Below, one piece after another: positions 34,732 through 43,005 of a stretch of DNA of 64,000 nucleotides. Position 1 is the stretch's first letter, and every line of letters starts with the position of its first letter. The notes under the pieces were generated by a model. That model saw only the letters and a program-made list of their open reading frames with translations. It was not told the DNA's origin and did no database searches. Origin of the DNA: Streptomyces sp. YIM 130001 (GTDB lineage Bacteria; Actinomycetota; Actinomycetes; Streptomycetales; Streptomycetaceae); the NCBI RefSeq assembly GCF_003574445.1, contig NZ_KZ984557.1, positions 56,647 to 120,646 of the forward strand, in the 5' to 3' direction. The translations under genes and the position numbers were made by a program.

Positions 34732-35112
34732 TCAGGCTGCGGAGCTGCTGCTCGAGGAACTCGACGAACTCGACTTCGAGGCGGAGGAAGACCCCGACGA
34801 GGACGACGACGAGTCGCTCGAGCTCTTCGACGACGAGGAGTCGGCCGACTTCGCCCCGGAGCCGGACTTCGCATCGGCCTTCGAGTCGGACTTCGTCTCC
34901 GACTGCCCACCCGACGTGGAGCTGCTCGACGAGGAACCGCGACTGTCGTTGCGGTAGAAACCGGAGCCCTTGAAGACGATGCCGACCGCCGAGAAGACCT
35001 TCTTCAGTCGTCCCTCGCAACTGGGGCACACGGTCAGCGAGTCATCGGTGAACTTCTGCACCGCCTCGAGGCCCTCGCCGCAATCGGTGCACTGGTACTG
35101 GTACGTCGGCAC
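34732..35112 (-). CDS. FmdB-type zinc-ribbon protein with Ser-rich tail
   Basis: 126 aa. Residues 1-48 are the FmdB zinc ribbon (PTYQYQCTDCGEGLEAVQKF, then TVCPSCEGRLKKVFSAVG), with two Cys-x2-Cys pairs. The remaining residues 58-126 are an almost pure Ser/Lys/Asp/Gly low-complexity tail. FmdB-like proteins are thought to be small regulators; no enzyme activity is known. The GTG start is preceded by AGGAGG, and that ribosome-binding site abuts a CIRCE heat-shock element (35123-35149). Confidence 0.88.
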   Translation of the reverse strand: MPTYQYQCTDCGEGLEAVQKFTDDSLTVCPSCEGRLKKVFSAVGIVFKGSGFYRNDSRGSSSSSSTSGGQSETKSDSKADAKSGSGAKSADSSSSKSSSDSSSSSSGSSSASKSSSSSSSSSSSAA

Positions 35113-35122
35113 TTGCTTCCTC

Positions 35123-35149
35123 CTGGCACTCTTACTCGATGAGTGCTAA
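35123..35149 (-). promoter_or_regulatory. CIRCE element (HrcA operator) in front of fmdB
   Basis: On the minus strand: TTAGCACTC (perfect arm), a 9-nt spacer, then GAGTGCCAG. The consensus is TTAGCACTC-N9-GAGTGCTAA, so 16 of 18 arm positions match. It ends 10 nt before the fmdB start codon and touches its ribosome-binding site, the usual transcribed position for CIRCE. HrcA binding would make fmdB a heat-shock gene. Confidence 0.82.
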
Positions 35150-35179
35150 CGACGGTCCATAGTGACGTATTCCGCTGGA

Positions 35180-36463
35180 TCAGTCCACCGTCACCTCGGG
35201 GCGGTGACGGACACCACGTGCCACCGTCCGCCCCGTCGATGCCGGTCGCAGACTGCCGCGCAGGCTCAGCAGGACGATCAAGGCCAGTACGGTCCCGGCC
35301 ATCGGCACCAGGAATCCGGCGCTCGCGCCATGGGTGTCCGCGAGGCTGCCGGAGAGCGTCACGGCCCCCGCCTGTCCGAGTGCCACCGCGCCGGTGAGCC
35401 AGGTGAACGCCTCGGTGCGCGCGGACCCCGGAACCAGGGACTCGATCAGCGTGAACCCGGTCACCAGGGCGGGGGCGATGCACATCCCGACCAGGAGTCC
35501 CACGACCGCGAACAGTGCCACCGAGTGCACCGCCCAGAGGCTGGACGCGGTCAGGGCCAGTGCGGTGTAGCCGACCAGGAGGCGATGACGGGGCGCCGAC
35601 TTCCAGGCCACCGCGCCGACGACGATGCCGGAGAGCATGTTGCCGCCCGCGAAGACGCCGTACAGAAGACCGTTGACGCCGGGCTGCCCGACCTCTTCGG
35701 CGAAGACCGTCAGGGAGACCTGCATACCGCCGAACACGGCGCCGATGCCGAGGAACGCGACGGCAAGCACCCGTACGCCCGCGACCGACAGCGCCGAAAC
35801 GTGCGCCACGCGCGCGTGGCGGTCGCTCGTACCGAGCACGGTGGGCTGGGTTCCGCGGCGGGCGGCGAAGAGCAGTCCGCCGACGAGCGTCAGTACGGCC
35901 TCTGCTCCGAGCCCCGCACCGGGATGCACGAACGTGCACAGGGCAGTGGCGATCAGCGGACCCACGACGAAGGTGAACTCGTCCGTGACCGACTCGAAGG
36001 CCGCGGCGGTGGGCATCAGGTGGCGGCGGTCCGGCTGGTCGAGCGCGGCCGCCCAGCGGGCCCGCACCATGGGGCCGATCTGCGGCACCGATGCGCCGAC
36101 GAAGACGGCCGTGACGACCAGGGCCCACATCGGGGCGTCGCCGAGGGCCAGCGAGGCGAGAGCGATCAGTGAGCCGGTGTGTACGGCGACACCGGGCAGC
36201 AGGACCGCGCGCTGCCCGAAGCGGTCCGCGAGGCGACCGCTCTGCGGCGCGAAAAGGGCCATGGCGACGCCGGCGACCGCCGCGACGGTGCCGGCCGTGG
36301 CGAAGGATCCGGAGGTGTCCCGCAGCAACAGGACGATCGACATCGTCAGCATGGCGAACGGCTGCCGGGCGAAGAACCCGGGCAGCACGAACGACAGGGC
36401 GTGAGGGGTGCGCAGAAGTTGCCCGTACCCGGGCCGGGTCTCGGGGGTGACCGTGGACTCCAC
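35180..36463 (-). CDS. MFS transporter (12 TM)
   Basis: 427 aa from GTG 36463, with GAAAGG about 8 nt upstream. About 12 membrane segments; the motif-A-like loop is QSGRLADRFGQRAVLLPG. It does not carry the DHA2 signature. Proteins of this type in actinobacteria are uncharacterised efflux or sugar carriers. It ends 67 bp from the start of fmdB and lies 346 bp after the antiporter gene on the same strand. Confidence 0.82.
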   Translation of the reverse strand: MESTVTPETRPGYGQLLRTPHALSFVLPGFFARQPFAMLTMSIVLLLRDTSGSFATAGTVAAVAGVAMALFAPQSGRLADRFGQRAVLLPGVAVHTGSLIALASLALGDAPMWALVVTAVFVGASVPQIGPMVRARWAAALDQPDRRHLMPTAAAFESVTDEFTFVVGPLIATALCTFVHPGAGLGAEAVLTLVGGLLFAARRGTQPTVLGTSDRHARVAHVSALSVAGVRVLAVAFLGIGAVFGGMQVSLTVFAEEVGQPGVNGLLYGVFAGGNMLSGIVVGAVAWKSAPRHRLLVGYTALALTASSLWAVHSVALFAVVGLLVGMCIAPALVTGFTLIESLVPGSARTEAFTWLTGAVALGQAGAVTLSGSLADTHGASAGFLVPMAGTVLALIVLLSLRGSLRPASTGRTVARGVRHRPEVTVD

Positions 36464-36809
36464 GGCCTGGCCTTTCTGCTGTCTGGTGGCGCGTCCCGCA
36501 GGCACCGCCGAGAGCTGTCCACTCGCGCAGGAACGTCGGTAGATGCCGGGCCCGATGCGCTTCCCGCGCGGGGAAGGGGACCTGCGGCCGCCGTGCGGTC
36601 GCGCCAGCTCTGCGTCAGACAGAGGTGGGTGTTGATTGAAGCTTTCTTCAGTGTAGGGGCGCGCTGCAGTCCTACGCCCCGGAATGCAGCGTTCTCCGCA
36701 GTGTTCCCGGACACCACGAGTGCCTGAGCGGCGCAGTGCCGCCCCTCGGCAGCCGCCGCCCGTGCCCCGCCGGCAGCCCGCCGTACCCGCCCCTGCCCCG
36801 CCCGGTCGC
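36464..36809. other. intergenic region upstream of the MFS gene
   Basis: 346 bp without a gene. On the minus strand there is a possible -10 box TACACT (36656-36651) followed at once by an imperfect palindrome TGAAG-N4-CTTCA (36636-36649), which could be an operator for the MFS gene. Confidence 0.45.
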
Positions 36810-38312
36810 CTACCCGGCAGGCTCCCGATCCGTCCCCAGCCAGCTCGCCAGCTTGCCGCCCTTGGCGACCGCACGCAGCCGGTGCTCCGCGGCATCCCGC
36901 ACCGGATCGGTGGCGACCACGAGCAGCTCGTCCCCCCGCGCGAGCACGGTGGACGGCAGCGGTACGAACGACTCTCCGTCCCGTACGACGAGCGTGACGG
37001 CGGCGCCCGGTGGCAGCCGTAGCTCCCCGACCTCCACGCCGTGCATTCGCGATCCGCGCGGGACGGCCACCGAGAGCAGATGGCCGCGCAGCCGCTCCAG
37101 GGGCGCCGATTCGATCCCCAGGTCCGCGGCTTCCGAGGAGTCGCCGAGGCGGAGGATCTTGGCGAGTGAAGGCAGCGTCGGTCCCTGGATGAGCGTGTAG
37201 ACCACGACCAGGATGAAGACGATGTTGAAGATGCGTTCGCTGCCGGCGACCCCGGACACCATGGGGATGGTCGCGATGATGATGGGCACCGCGCCGCGCA
37301 GTCCGGCCCACGACATCAGGGCCTTCTCCCGCCAGCCGACCCGGAACGGCGCCAGGCTCAGGAAGACGCTCACGGGACGGGCGACGACGGTCAGTACCAG
37401 GCCGACCACGATCGCGGGCAGCACGTCGTCGGACAGTTCGTGCGGAGTGACCAGGAGTCCGAGCAGGACGAACATGCCGATCTGCGCGATCCAGCCGAGC
37501 CCGTCGGCGAAGCCGCGAGTGGCGGGCGAGTGGGGCAACTTGGCGTTGCCGAGGATCATCGAGGCCAGATACACCGCGAGGAAGCCACTGCCGTGGACCA
37601 TGGCGCCGGCCGCGTACGCGGTCACGGCGATCGCCATCACGGCGATCGGATAGAGCCCGGAGGCGGGCAGCGCGACGTGCCGCAGGCCGTAGGCGCCGAG
37701 CCAGCCCACAGCAAGACCGATCGCCGCACCGATCGCCAGCTCGAGGATGATCTTGCCGACCAGGAGGTACCACTCGTCCACCGGTCCGACCGTCGAGAAG
37801 GCGACGACGAGGATGACCACGGGGGCGTCGTTGAAGCCGGATTCGGCCTCCAGCGTGCCCGTGATCCGGGACGGCAGCGGGACGCGGCGCAGCACCGAGA
37901 ACACCGCGGCGGCGTCGGTCGACGACACCACCGCGCCGATGATCAGAGCCTGCCGCCACTCGAGCCCGACGAGGAAGTGCGCGGCCGTGGCGGTGATGCC
38001 CACGCTCAGCCCGACACCGACCGTGGACATGGCGACGGCCGAGGGCAACGCGGGCTTGATCTCCTTCCACTTGGTGCCGAGTCCGCCTTCGGCCAGGATC
38101 ACCACGAGTGCGGCGTAACCGATGACCTGGGTCAACTCGGCGTCTTCGAAGACGACGTTGCCGAAGCCGTCCTGGCCTATCGCTATCCCGATGCCGAGAT
38201 AGAGCAGCAGGCTCGGCAGTCCACTGCGCGAGGAGATCCTGACCGCTGCGACCGCGAGGAGCAGTACGAGGGAGCACACGAGCAGCAGCTCGTTGAGGTG
38301 ATGGACAGTCAG
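36810..38312 (-). CDS. potassium/proton antiporter (CPA1, TrkA_C domain)
   Basis: About 500 aa. Roughly 12 membrane segments of the Na_H_Exchanger fold, with TLEAESGFNDAPVVILVVAF as the ion-site helix, then a C-terminal TrkA_C/RCK_C domain from about residue 420 (GHLLSVAVPRGSRMHGVEVG). This is the NhaP2/CvrA layout, exporting K+ or Na+ against protons. The best ribosome-binding site (GGAAGGA) is 7 nt before a CTG at 38312, giving an N-terminus reading TVHHLNELLLVCS. A GTG at 38279 would drop 11 residues and lacks such a site, so CTG initiation is likely. Confidence 0.87.
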   Translation of the reverse strand: MTVHHLNELLLVCSLVLLLAVAAVRISSRSGLPSLLLYLGIGIAIGQDGFGNVVFEDAELTQVIGYAALVVILAEGGLGTKWKEIKPALPSAVAMSTVGVGLSVGITATAAHFLVGLEWRQALIIGAVVSSTDAAAVFSVLRRVPLPSRITGTLEAESGFNDAPVVILVVAFSTVGPVDEWYLLVGKIILELAIGAAIGLAVGWLGAYGLRHVALPASGLYPIAVMAIAVTAYAAGAMVHGSGFLAVYLASMILGNAKLPHSPATRGFADGLGWIAQIGMFVLLGLLVTPHELSDDVLPAIVVGLVLTVVARPVSVFLSLAPFRVGWREKALMSWAGLRGAVPIIIATIPMVSGVAGSERIFNIVFILVVVYTLIQGPTLPSLAKILRLGDSSEAADLGIESAPLERLRGHLLSVAVPRGSRMHGVEVGELRLPPGAAVTLVVRDGESFVPLPSTVLARGDELLVVATDPVRDAAEHRLRAVAKGGKLASWLGTDREPAG

Positions 38313-38532
38313 TGGCCGTTCCTTCCAGGAGCACTCGACCGTGCGGCGGGGCGCGGCGCCGGGCGAGAGGGCGGGCGGGTACTTCGTTACCTTACCTAAT
38401 CGTTAACGCTTTCTTGATGCTGTCGTTCGATCGTGCGATATACCTTGCCGACCACCCGTCCGAAGGTCCGCTGCCCTGCGCCTAAGGTTGCTCCCAGCAC
38501 TCCAGGACCACCCTGCCGCTCGAAGGACAGCG

Positions 38533-41289
38533 ATGCCCGCCAATACAAGCGCCTCTTCCGGCCAGAAGACCGGCAAGAAGAAGGGGCGACGACTCCGCCT
38601 GATCCTGATCGTCCTGGTGCTGGCCCTCATCGCGGGCGTGGGCTACGGGACGTACTGGAGCGTCAGCACCGTGCGCGCCTCGCTGCCGCAGACCAAGGGG
38701 TCGATCAAGCTCGAGGGTCTCAACGGCCCGGTCGATGTGCGGCGCGACGCCAACGGCATTCCGCAGATCTACGCCGAATCGGACGCTGACCTGTTCATGG
38801 CCCAGGGCTATGTGCAGGCACAGGACCGGTTCTGGGAGATGGACGTACGCAGGCACACGACCTCCGGCAGGCTCTCCGAGATGTTCGGCAAGGGGCAGGT
38901 CGACACCGACAAGTTCCTGCGCACGCTCGGCTGGCACCGGGTCGCCGAGAAGGAGTACGACACCAAGCTCTCGGCCTCGACCAAGAAGCATCTGCAGGCG
39001 TACTCCAAGGGCGTCAACTCCTACCTGGAGGGCAAGGACGGTGCGGACGTCTCCGTCGAGTACGCGGCGCTCGGCTTCAGCAACGACTACAAGATCGACA
39101 AGTGGACCCCGGTCGACTCGGTGGCCTGGCTCAAGGCGATGGCCTGGGACCTGCGCGGCAACATGCAGGACGAGATCGACCGTTCCCTGATGCACAGCCG
39201 CCTGGGCCCCAAGGAGATCCAGGACCTGTACCCGGACTATCCGTACGACCTGCACAAGCCCATCGTTCAGGAGGGCGGGGTCGACGAGGCTTCCGGTGCG
39301 TACGACCCGAAGGCCACCGGGACGAGCACACAGGGCGGCCAGGGCTCCTCTGCGGGCACCGGACTGGCCGGCGGCACCGAAGCTCCCGACGGGCTCGGCA
39401 CGCAGCTCTCCAGCCTCTCCGACGCCCTCGGGAGACTGCCGGACTCGGTCGGTGCGAACGGTGACGGTATCGGCTCCAACTCCTGGGTGGTGGCGGGCGA
39501 TCACACCACGACCGGCAAGCCGCTCCTGGCGAACGACCCGCACCTCTCGCCCCAGTTGCCATCGGTCTGGTACCAGATGGGACTGCACTGTCGAACGGTC
39601 AACGAGAACTGCCAGTACGACGCCTCCGGTTACACCTTCGCCGGAATGCCAGGCGTGGTCATCGGCCACAACCAGGACATCTCCTGGGGGCTGACCAACC
39701 TGGGTGCCGACGTCACGGACCTGTACCTGGAGAAGATCCAGGGCGACGGCTATCTGTACGACGGCAAGGTGGAGCCGTTCAGGACCCGCACGGAGACGAT
39801 CAAGGTCGCGGGCGGCGCGGACCGCAAGATCGTCGTACGGGAGACCGGCAACGGCCCCTTGGTGTCCGACCGGAACGACGAACTCGCCGACGTCGGCGAG
39901 GAGGCACCCGTCAGCAGCGCGGCACCCGACCGGGCGGACGGGTACGCGGTCTCGCTGCGCTGGACGGCCCTGACGCCCGGCAGAACGATGGACTCCGTCT
40001 TCGCCCTGAACAAGGCGTCGGACTTCGACGAGTTCCGCAAGGCGGCCACCTACTTCGAGGTCCCCTCGCAGAACCTCATCTACGCCGACACCAAGGGCAA
40101 CATCGGCTATCAGGCACCGGGAAAGATCCCCACGCGCGCGAAGGCCCACGACGGCACCCTGCCGGCCCCCGGCTGGGACCCCGACTACCGGTGGACGGGC
40201 TTCGTCCCCCAGCGCGCGCTGCCCTACGAGTACAACCCGAAGCGGGGCTACATCGTGACGGCGAACCAGGCGGTCGTCGACGAGAAGTACCCGTACACAC
40301 TCACCAAGGACTGGGGCTACGGAGCCCGCAGCCAGCGCATCAACGACCTCATCGCGTCGAAGATCAAGGGCAACGGCAAGATCTCGACCGACGACATGCG
40401 GACCATGCAGCTGGACAACAGCAGTGAGATCGCCAAGCTGCTGACCCCGAAGCTGCTCAAGCTCGACGTCTCGGACAGCTACGTCCGCGAGGCGCAGAAG
40501 CTGCTCGAGGGCTGGGACTACACGCAGGACGCGGACTCGGCGGCGGCCGCGTACTTCAACGCCGTCTGGCGCAATGTCCTGAAGCTGGCCTTCGGCAACA
40601 AACTGCCCAAGGAACTGCGGGTCGACGGCTCCTGCATCAAGGTGGAGCCCGCCGACAAGACCGGCCCGGTGGACGACCCGGACAAGCGCGTGACCGAATG
40701 CGGCAAGCGCGCCCCGGACGCGGCCCAGCCGGACGGCGGTGATCGCTGGTTCGAGGTGGTCCGCTCGATCCTCGACGACGAGGACAACGAGTGGTGGCAC
40801 ACGCCGTCGACGCGTACGGACCCGGAGACCAAGACCCGTGACCAGCTCTTCGCCCGCGCCATGGAGGACGCGCGCTGGGAGCTGACCGCGAAGCTCGGCA
40901 AGGACGCCGACACCTGGAGCTGGGGCCGTCTGCACCGCCTCACGCTGAAGAACCAGACCATCGGCACCGAGGGCCCCGGCTTCATGCAGTGGCTGCTCAA
41001 CCGTGGCCCCTGGGAACTCGGCGGCGGCGAGGCCGCGGTGAACGCGACGGGCTGGAACGCGGCCGGCGGTTACGGAGTCGTCTGGGTGCCGTCGATGCGG
41101 ATGGTGGTGAACCTGGGCAACTTCGACAAGTCCCAGTGGATCAACCTCACCGGCGCCTCCGGTCACGCCTACAGCCCCAACTACACGGATCAGACCGACA
41201 AGTGGGCCAACGGCGAACTCCTCGGCTGGCCGTTCAGCAAGGATGCCGTCGAGAACACCACGGACAAGCATCTGGTGCTCAGCCCGTAA
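38533..41289 (+). CDS. penicillin acylase-family N-terminal nucleophile hydrolase
   Basis: 918 aa. A basic N-terminus (KTGKKKGRRLR) and one hydrophobic segment at about 23-42 anchor or export it. The alpha-chain region runs to about residue 314. A low-complexity Gly/Ser/Thr spacer sits at about 255-285. The autocleavage site is Gly314|Ser315 (GIGSNSWVVAGDHT), where Ser315 becomes the catalytic N-terminus of the beta chain, and beta-chain NDPHLSPQLPSVWY follows. Members cleave amide bonds of beta-lactams or acyl-homoserine lactones. The physiological substrate is unknown. It ends in a strong hairpin. Confidence 0.9.
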   Translation: MPANTSASSGQKTGKKKGRRLRLILIVLVLALIAGVGYGTYWSVSTVRASLPQTKGSIKLEGLNGPVDVRRDANGIPQIYAESDADLFMAQGYVQAQDRFWEMDVRRHTTSGRLSEMFGKGQVDTDKFLRTLGWHRVAEKEYDTKLSASTKKHLQAYSKGVNSYLEGKDGADVSVEYAALGFSNDYKIDKWTPVDSVAWLKAMAWDLRGNMQDEIDRSLMHSRLGPKEIQDLYPDYPYDLHKPIVQEGGVDEASGAYDPKATGTSTQGGQGSSAGTGLAGGTEAPDGLGTQLSSLSDALGRLPDSVGANGDGIGSNSWVVAGDHTTTGKPLLANDPHLSPQLPSVWYQMGLHCRTVNENCQYDASGYTFAGMPGVVIGHNQDISWGLTNLGADVTDLYLEKIQGDGYLYDGKVEPFRTRTETIKVAGGADRKIVVRETGNGPLVSDRNDELADVGEEAPVSSAAPDRADGYAVSLRWTALTPGRTMDSVFALNKASDFDEFRKAATYFEVPSQNLIYADTKGNIGYQAPGKIPTRAKAHDGTLPAPGWDPDYRWTGFVPQRALPYEYNPKRGYIVTANQAVVDEKYPYTLTKDWGYGARSQRINDLIASKIKGNGKISTDDMRTMQLDNSSEIAKLLTPKLLKLDVSDSYVREAQKLLEGWDYTQDADSAAAAYFNAVWRNVLKLAFGNKLPKELRVDGSCIKVEPADKTGPVDDPDKRVTECGKRAPDAAQPDGGDRWFEVVRSILDDEDNEWWHTPSTRTDPETKTRDQLFARAMEDARWELTAKLGKDADTWSWGRLHRLTLKNQTIGTEGPGFMQWLLNRGPWELGGGEAAVNATGWNAAGGYGVVWVPSMRMVVNLGNFDKSQWINLTGASGHAYSPNYTDQTDKWANGELLGWPFSKDAVENTTDKHLVLSP

Positions 41290-41301
41290 CGACTCACCAC
41301 G

Positions 41302-41342
41302 CGCGCGTGGAGGACGATTTCGTCACCCGTCCTCCACGCGCG
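41302..41342. terminator. bidirectional terminator between acylase and cyclo-ligase genes
   Basis: CGCGCGTGGAGGACG and CGTCCTCCACGCGCG form a perfect 15-bp stem with an 11-nt loop, between two converging genes. Confidence 0.85.
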
Positions 41343-41368
41343 TGTGGAGGACGGTCCGCGGGGAAACG

Positions 41369-42001
41369 TCAGGCGCTGTGGAAGCGGCGCACCGCGCGCG
41401 GAGTCACCGCCGCGTGCACGGGCCGGTCGTGCGGTTCCTCCGGCACGTGCGCGACCACCTCGTCGTCGTACAGCAAAACGATCAGGGCCGGGTGGGCCGG
41501 GTGGGCCGGGTGCACGCGCGCGCGTTCGAGGCGCGCCAGGACCCGGTCGTAACTGCCGCCGCCACGGCCCAGGCGCATACCGCGACCGTCGACCGCGAGA
41601 CCGGGCAGCAGGACGGCGTCCGCGCCCGTGACGGCCTCCGGGCCGAGCCGCTCGCCTGCGGGTTCAAGGAGCCCTCGCCCGGCCCGTACGAGACGCTCCG
41701 GGCCCCGATAGACGCCCCAGTCCAGGTCGTTGTCCGGGAGCAGCACCGGAAGCAGGACGCGGGTGCCGCGCGCGTGCAGGGTGTCCAGGAGTGCGCGGGT
41801 CCCGGGCTCCCGTCCGACCGACACGTAAGCGGCGACCGTACGCGCGCGTGCCAGCTCGTCGAGACCGGCAGCCCGTACGGCGAGAACCGCGGCGGCCTCC
41901 TGAGCGTCATCTTCTGTCAACCGGTTCCTCGCATCGAGGAGTTCGCGGCGCAATGTCGCCTTGGCAGCCTTGCCCGCGGAGTCGCCGGTCACTGCACTCA
42001 C
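41369..42001 (-). CDS. 5-formyltetrahydrofolate cyclo-ligase
   Basis: About 210 aa. The ATP/folate fold is recognisable: KATLRRELLDARNRL at the N-terminus and LLPGLAVDGRGMRLGRGGGS-YDR, the conserved closing motif. It recycles 5-formyl-THF to 5,10-methenyl-THF. GTG 42001 is chosen, but its GGAGAGG is only 3 nt away; the GTG at 41992 (12 nt) is equally possible. It is divergent from galU. Confidence 0.9.
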   Translation of the reverse strand: MSAVTGDSAGKAAKATLRRELLDARNRLTEDDAQEAAAVLAVRAAGLDELARARTVAAYVSVGREPGTRALLDTLHARGTRVLLPVLLPDNDLDWGVYRGPERLVRAGRGLLEPAGERLGPEAVTGADAVLLPGLAVDGRGMRLGRGGGSYDRVLARLERARVHPAHPAHPALIVLLYDDEVVAHVPEEPHDRPVHAAVTPRAVRRFHSA

Positions 42002-42080
42002 AAACCTCTCCAAACGCGGGATACGGCGGCGTACGACCCGGAATTAATCGGAGCCTCACCTTCCGCACATACGTACAGGT

Positions 42081-42086
42081 TAGGGT
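42081..42086 (+). promoter_or_regulatory. -10 box of a leaderless galU promoter
   Basis: TAGGGT ends exactly 7 nt before the galU ATG, and there is no ribosome-binding site. Transcription would begin at or next to the A of the ATG. No clear -35 box is visible. Confidence 0.6.
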
Positions 42087-42093
42087 TCTGGGC

Positions 42094-43005
42094 ATGACTG
42101 AGTCACACCCCACGATCACGAAGGCTGTCATCCCGGCAGCAGGTCTCGGCACCCGGTTCCTTCCGGCCACCAAGGCCACCCCGAAGGAAATGCTCCCGGT
42201 CGTCGACAAGCCGGCGATCCAGTACGTGGTCGAGGAGGCGGTGGCCGCCGGCCTCTCCGACGTCCTCATGGTCACGGGCCGCAACAAGCGCCCCCTCGAA
42301 GACCACTTCGACCGCAACTACGAGCTCGAGTCGGCGCTCACCAAGAAGGGCGACGCCACCCGCCTCGCCAAGGTCCAGGAGTCCAGCGACCTGGCGACCA
42401 TGCACTACGTCCGCCAGGGCGACCCGCGCGGCCTCGGCCACGCCGTCCTGTGCGCCGAACCCCACGTGGGCGACGAACCGTTCGCCGTCCTCCTCGGCGA
42501 CGACCTCATCGACCCGCGCGACCCGCTCCTGCAGCGCATGGTCGAGGTCCAGGCCCAGCAGGGCGGCAGCGTCATCGCCCTGATGGAGGTCGACCCCGCG
42601 CAGATCCACCTGTACGGCTGCGCGGCCGTGGAGCCCACCGGCGACGGCGACGTCGTGAAGGTCACCGGCCTGGTCGAGAAGCCGGACCCGTCCGACGCCC
42701 CGAGCAACTACGCCATCATCGGCCGCTACGTCCTCGACCCCGCCGTCTTCGGCATACTGCGCCGGACCGAGCCGGGTCGCGGCGGCGAGATCCAGCTGAC
42801 CGACGCGCTGCAGCAGCTCGTCGCGGACGAGAAGGCCGGCGGCCCGGTGCACGGCGTCGTCTTCAAGGGCCGCCGCTATGACACCGGCGACCGGAGCGAC
42901 TACCTCCGTGCCATTGTCAGACTCGCGTGCGAACGTGAGGACCTGGGACCCGAATTCCGGTCCTGGCTCCAGCGTTACGTCACCGAGGAGATGCAGGGAT
43001 CGTGA
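42094..43005 (+). CDS. galU: UTP-glucose-1-phosphate uridylyltransferase
   Basis: 303 aa nucleotidyltransferase. The signature GLGTRFLPATKATPKEMLPV is at residues 17-36, and VEKPDPSDAPSNYAIIGRYV forms the sugar-binding part. It makes UDP-glucose for cell-wall glycans, trehalose and glycogen-type polymers. The stop overlaps the moeA start (GTGA). galU followed by moeA and rimJ is an old actinobacterial gene order, also seen in mycobacteria. Confidence 0.94.
   Translation: MTESHPTITKAVIPAAGLGTRFLPATKATPKEMLPVVDKPAIQYVVEEAVAAGLSDVLMVTGRNKRPLEDHFDRNYELESALTKKGDATRLAKVQESSDLATMHYVRQGDPRGLGHAVLCAEPHVGDEPFAVLLGDDLIDPRDPLLQRMVEVQAQQGGSVIALMEVDPAQIHLYGCAAVEPTGDGDVVKVTGLVEKPDPSDAPSNYAIIGRYVLDPAVFGILRRTEPGRGGEIQLTDALQQLVADEKAGGPVHGVVFKGRRYDTGDRSDYLRAIVRLACEREDLGPEFRSWLQRYVTEEMQGS

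Noticed and set aside
38380..38405. Half of an iron-box (TTAGGTAAGG) upstream of the antiporter
   Set aside because: Only the left half fits the DmdR/IdeR consensus; the right half does not, and nothing nearby relates to iron.
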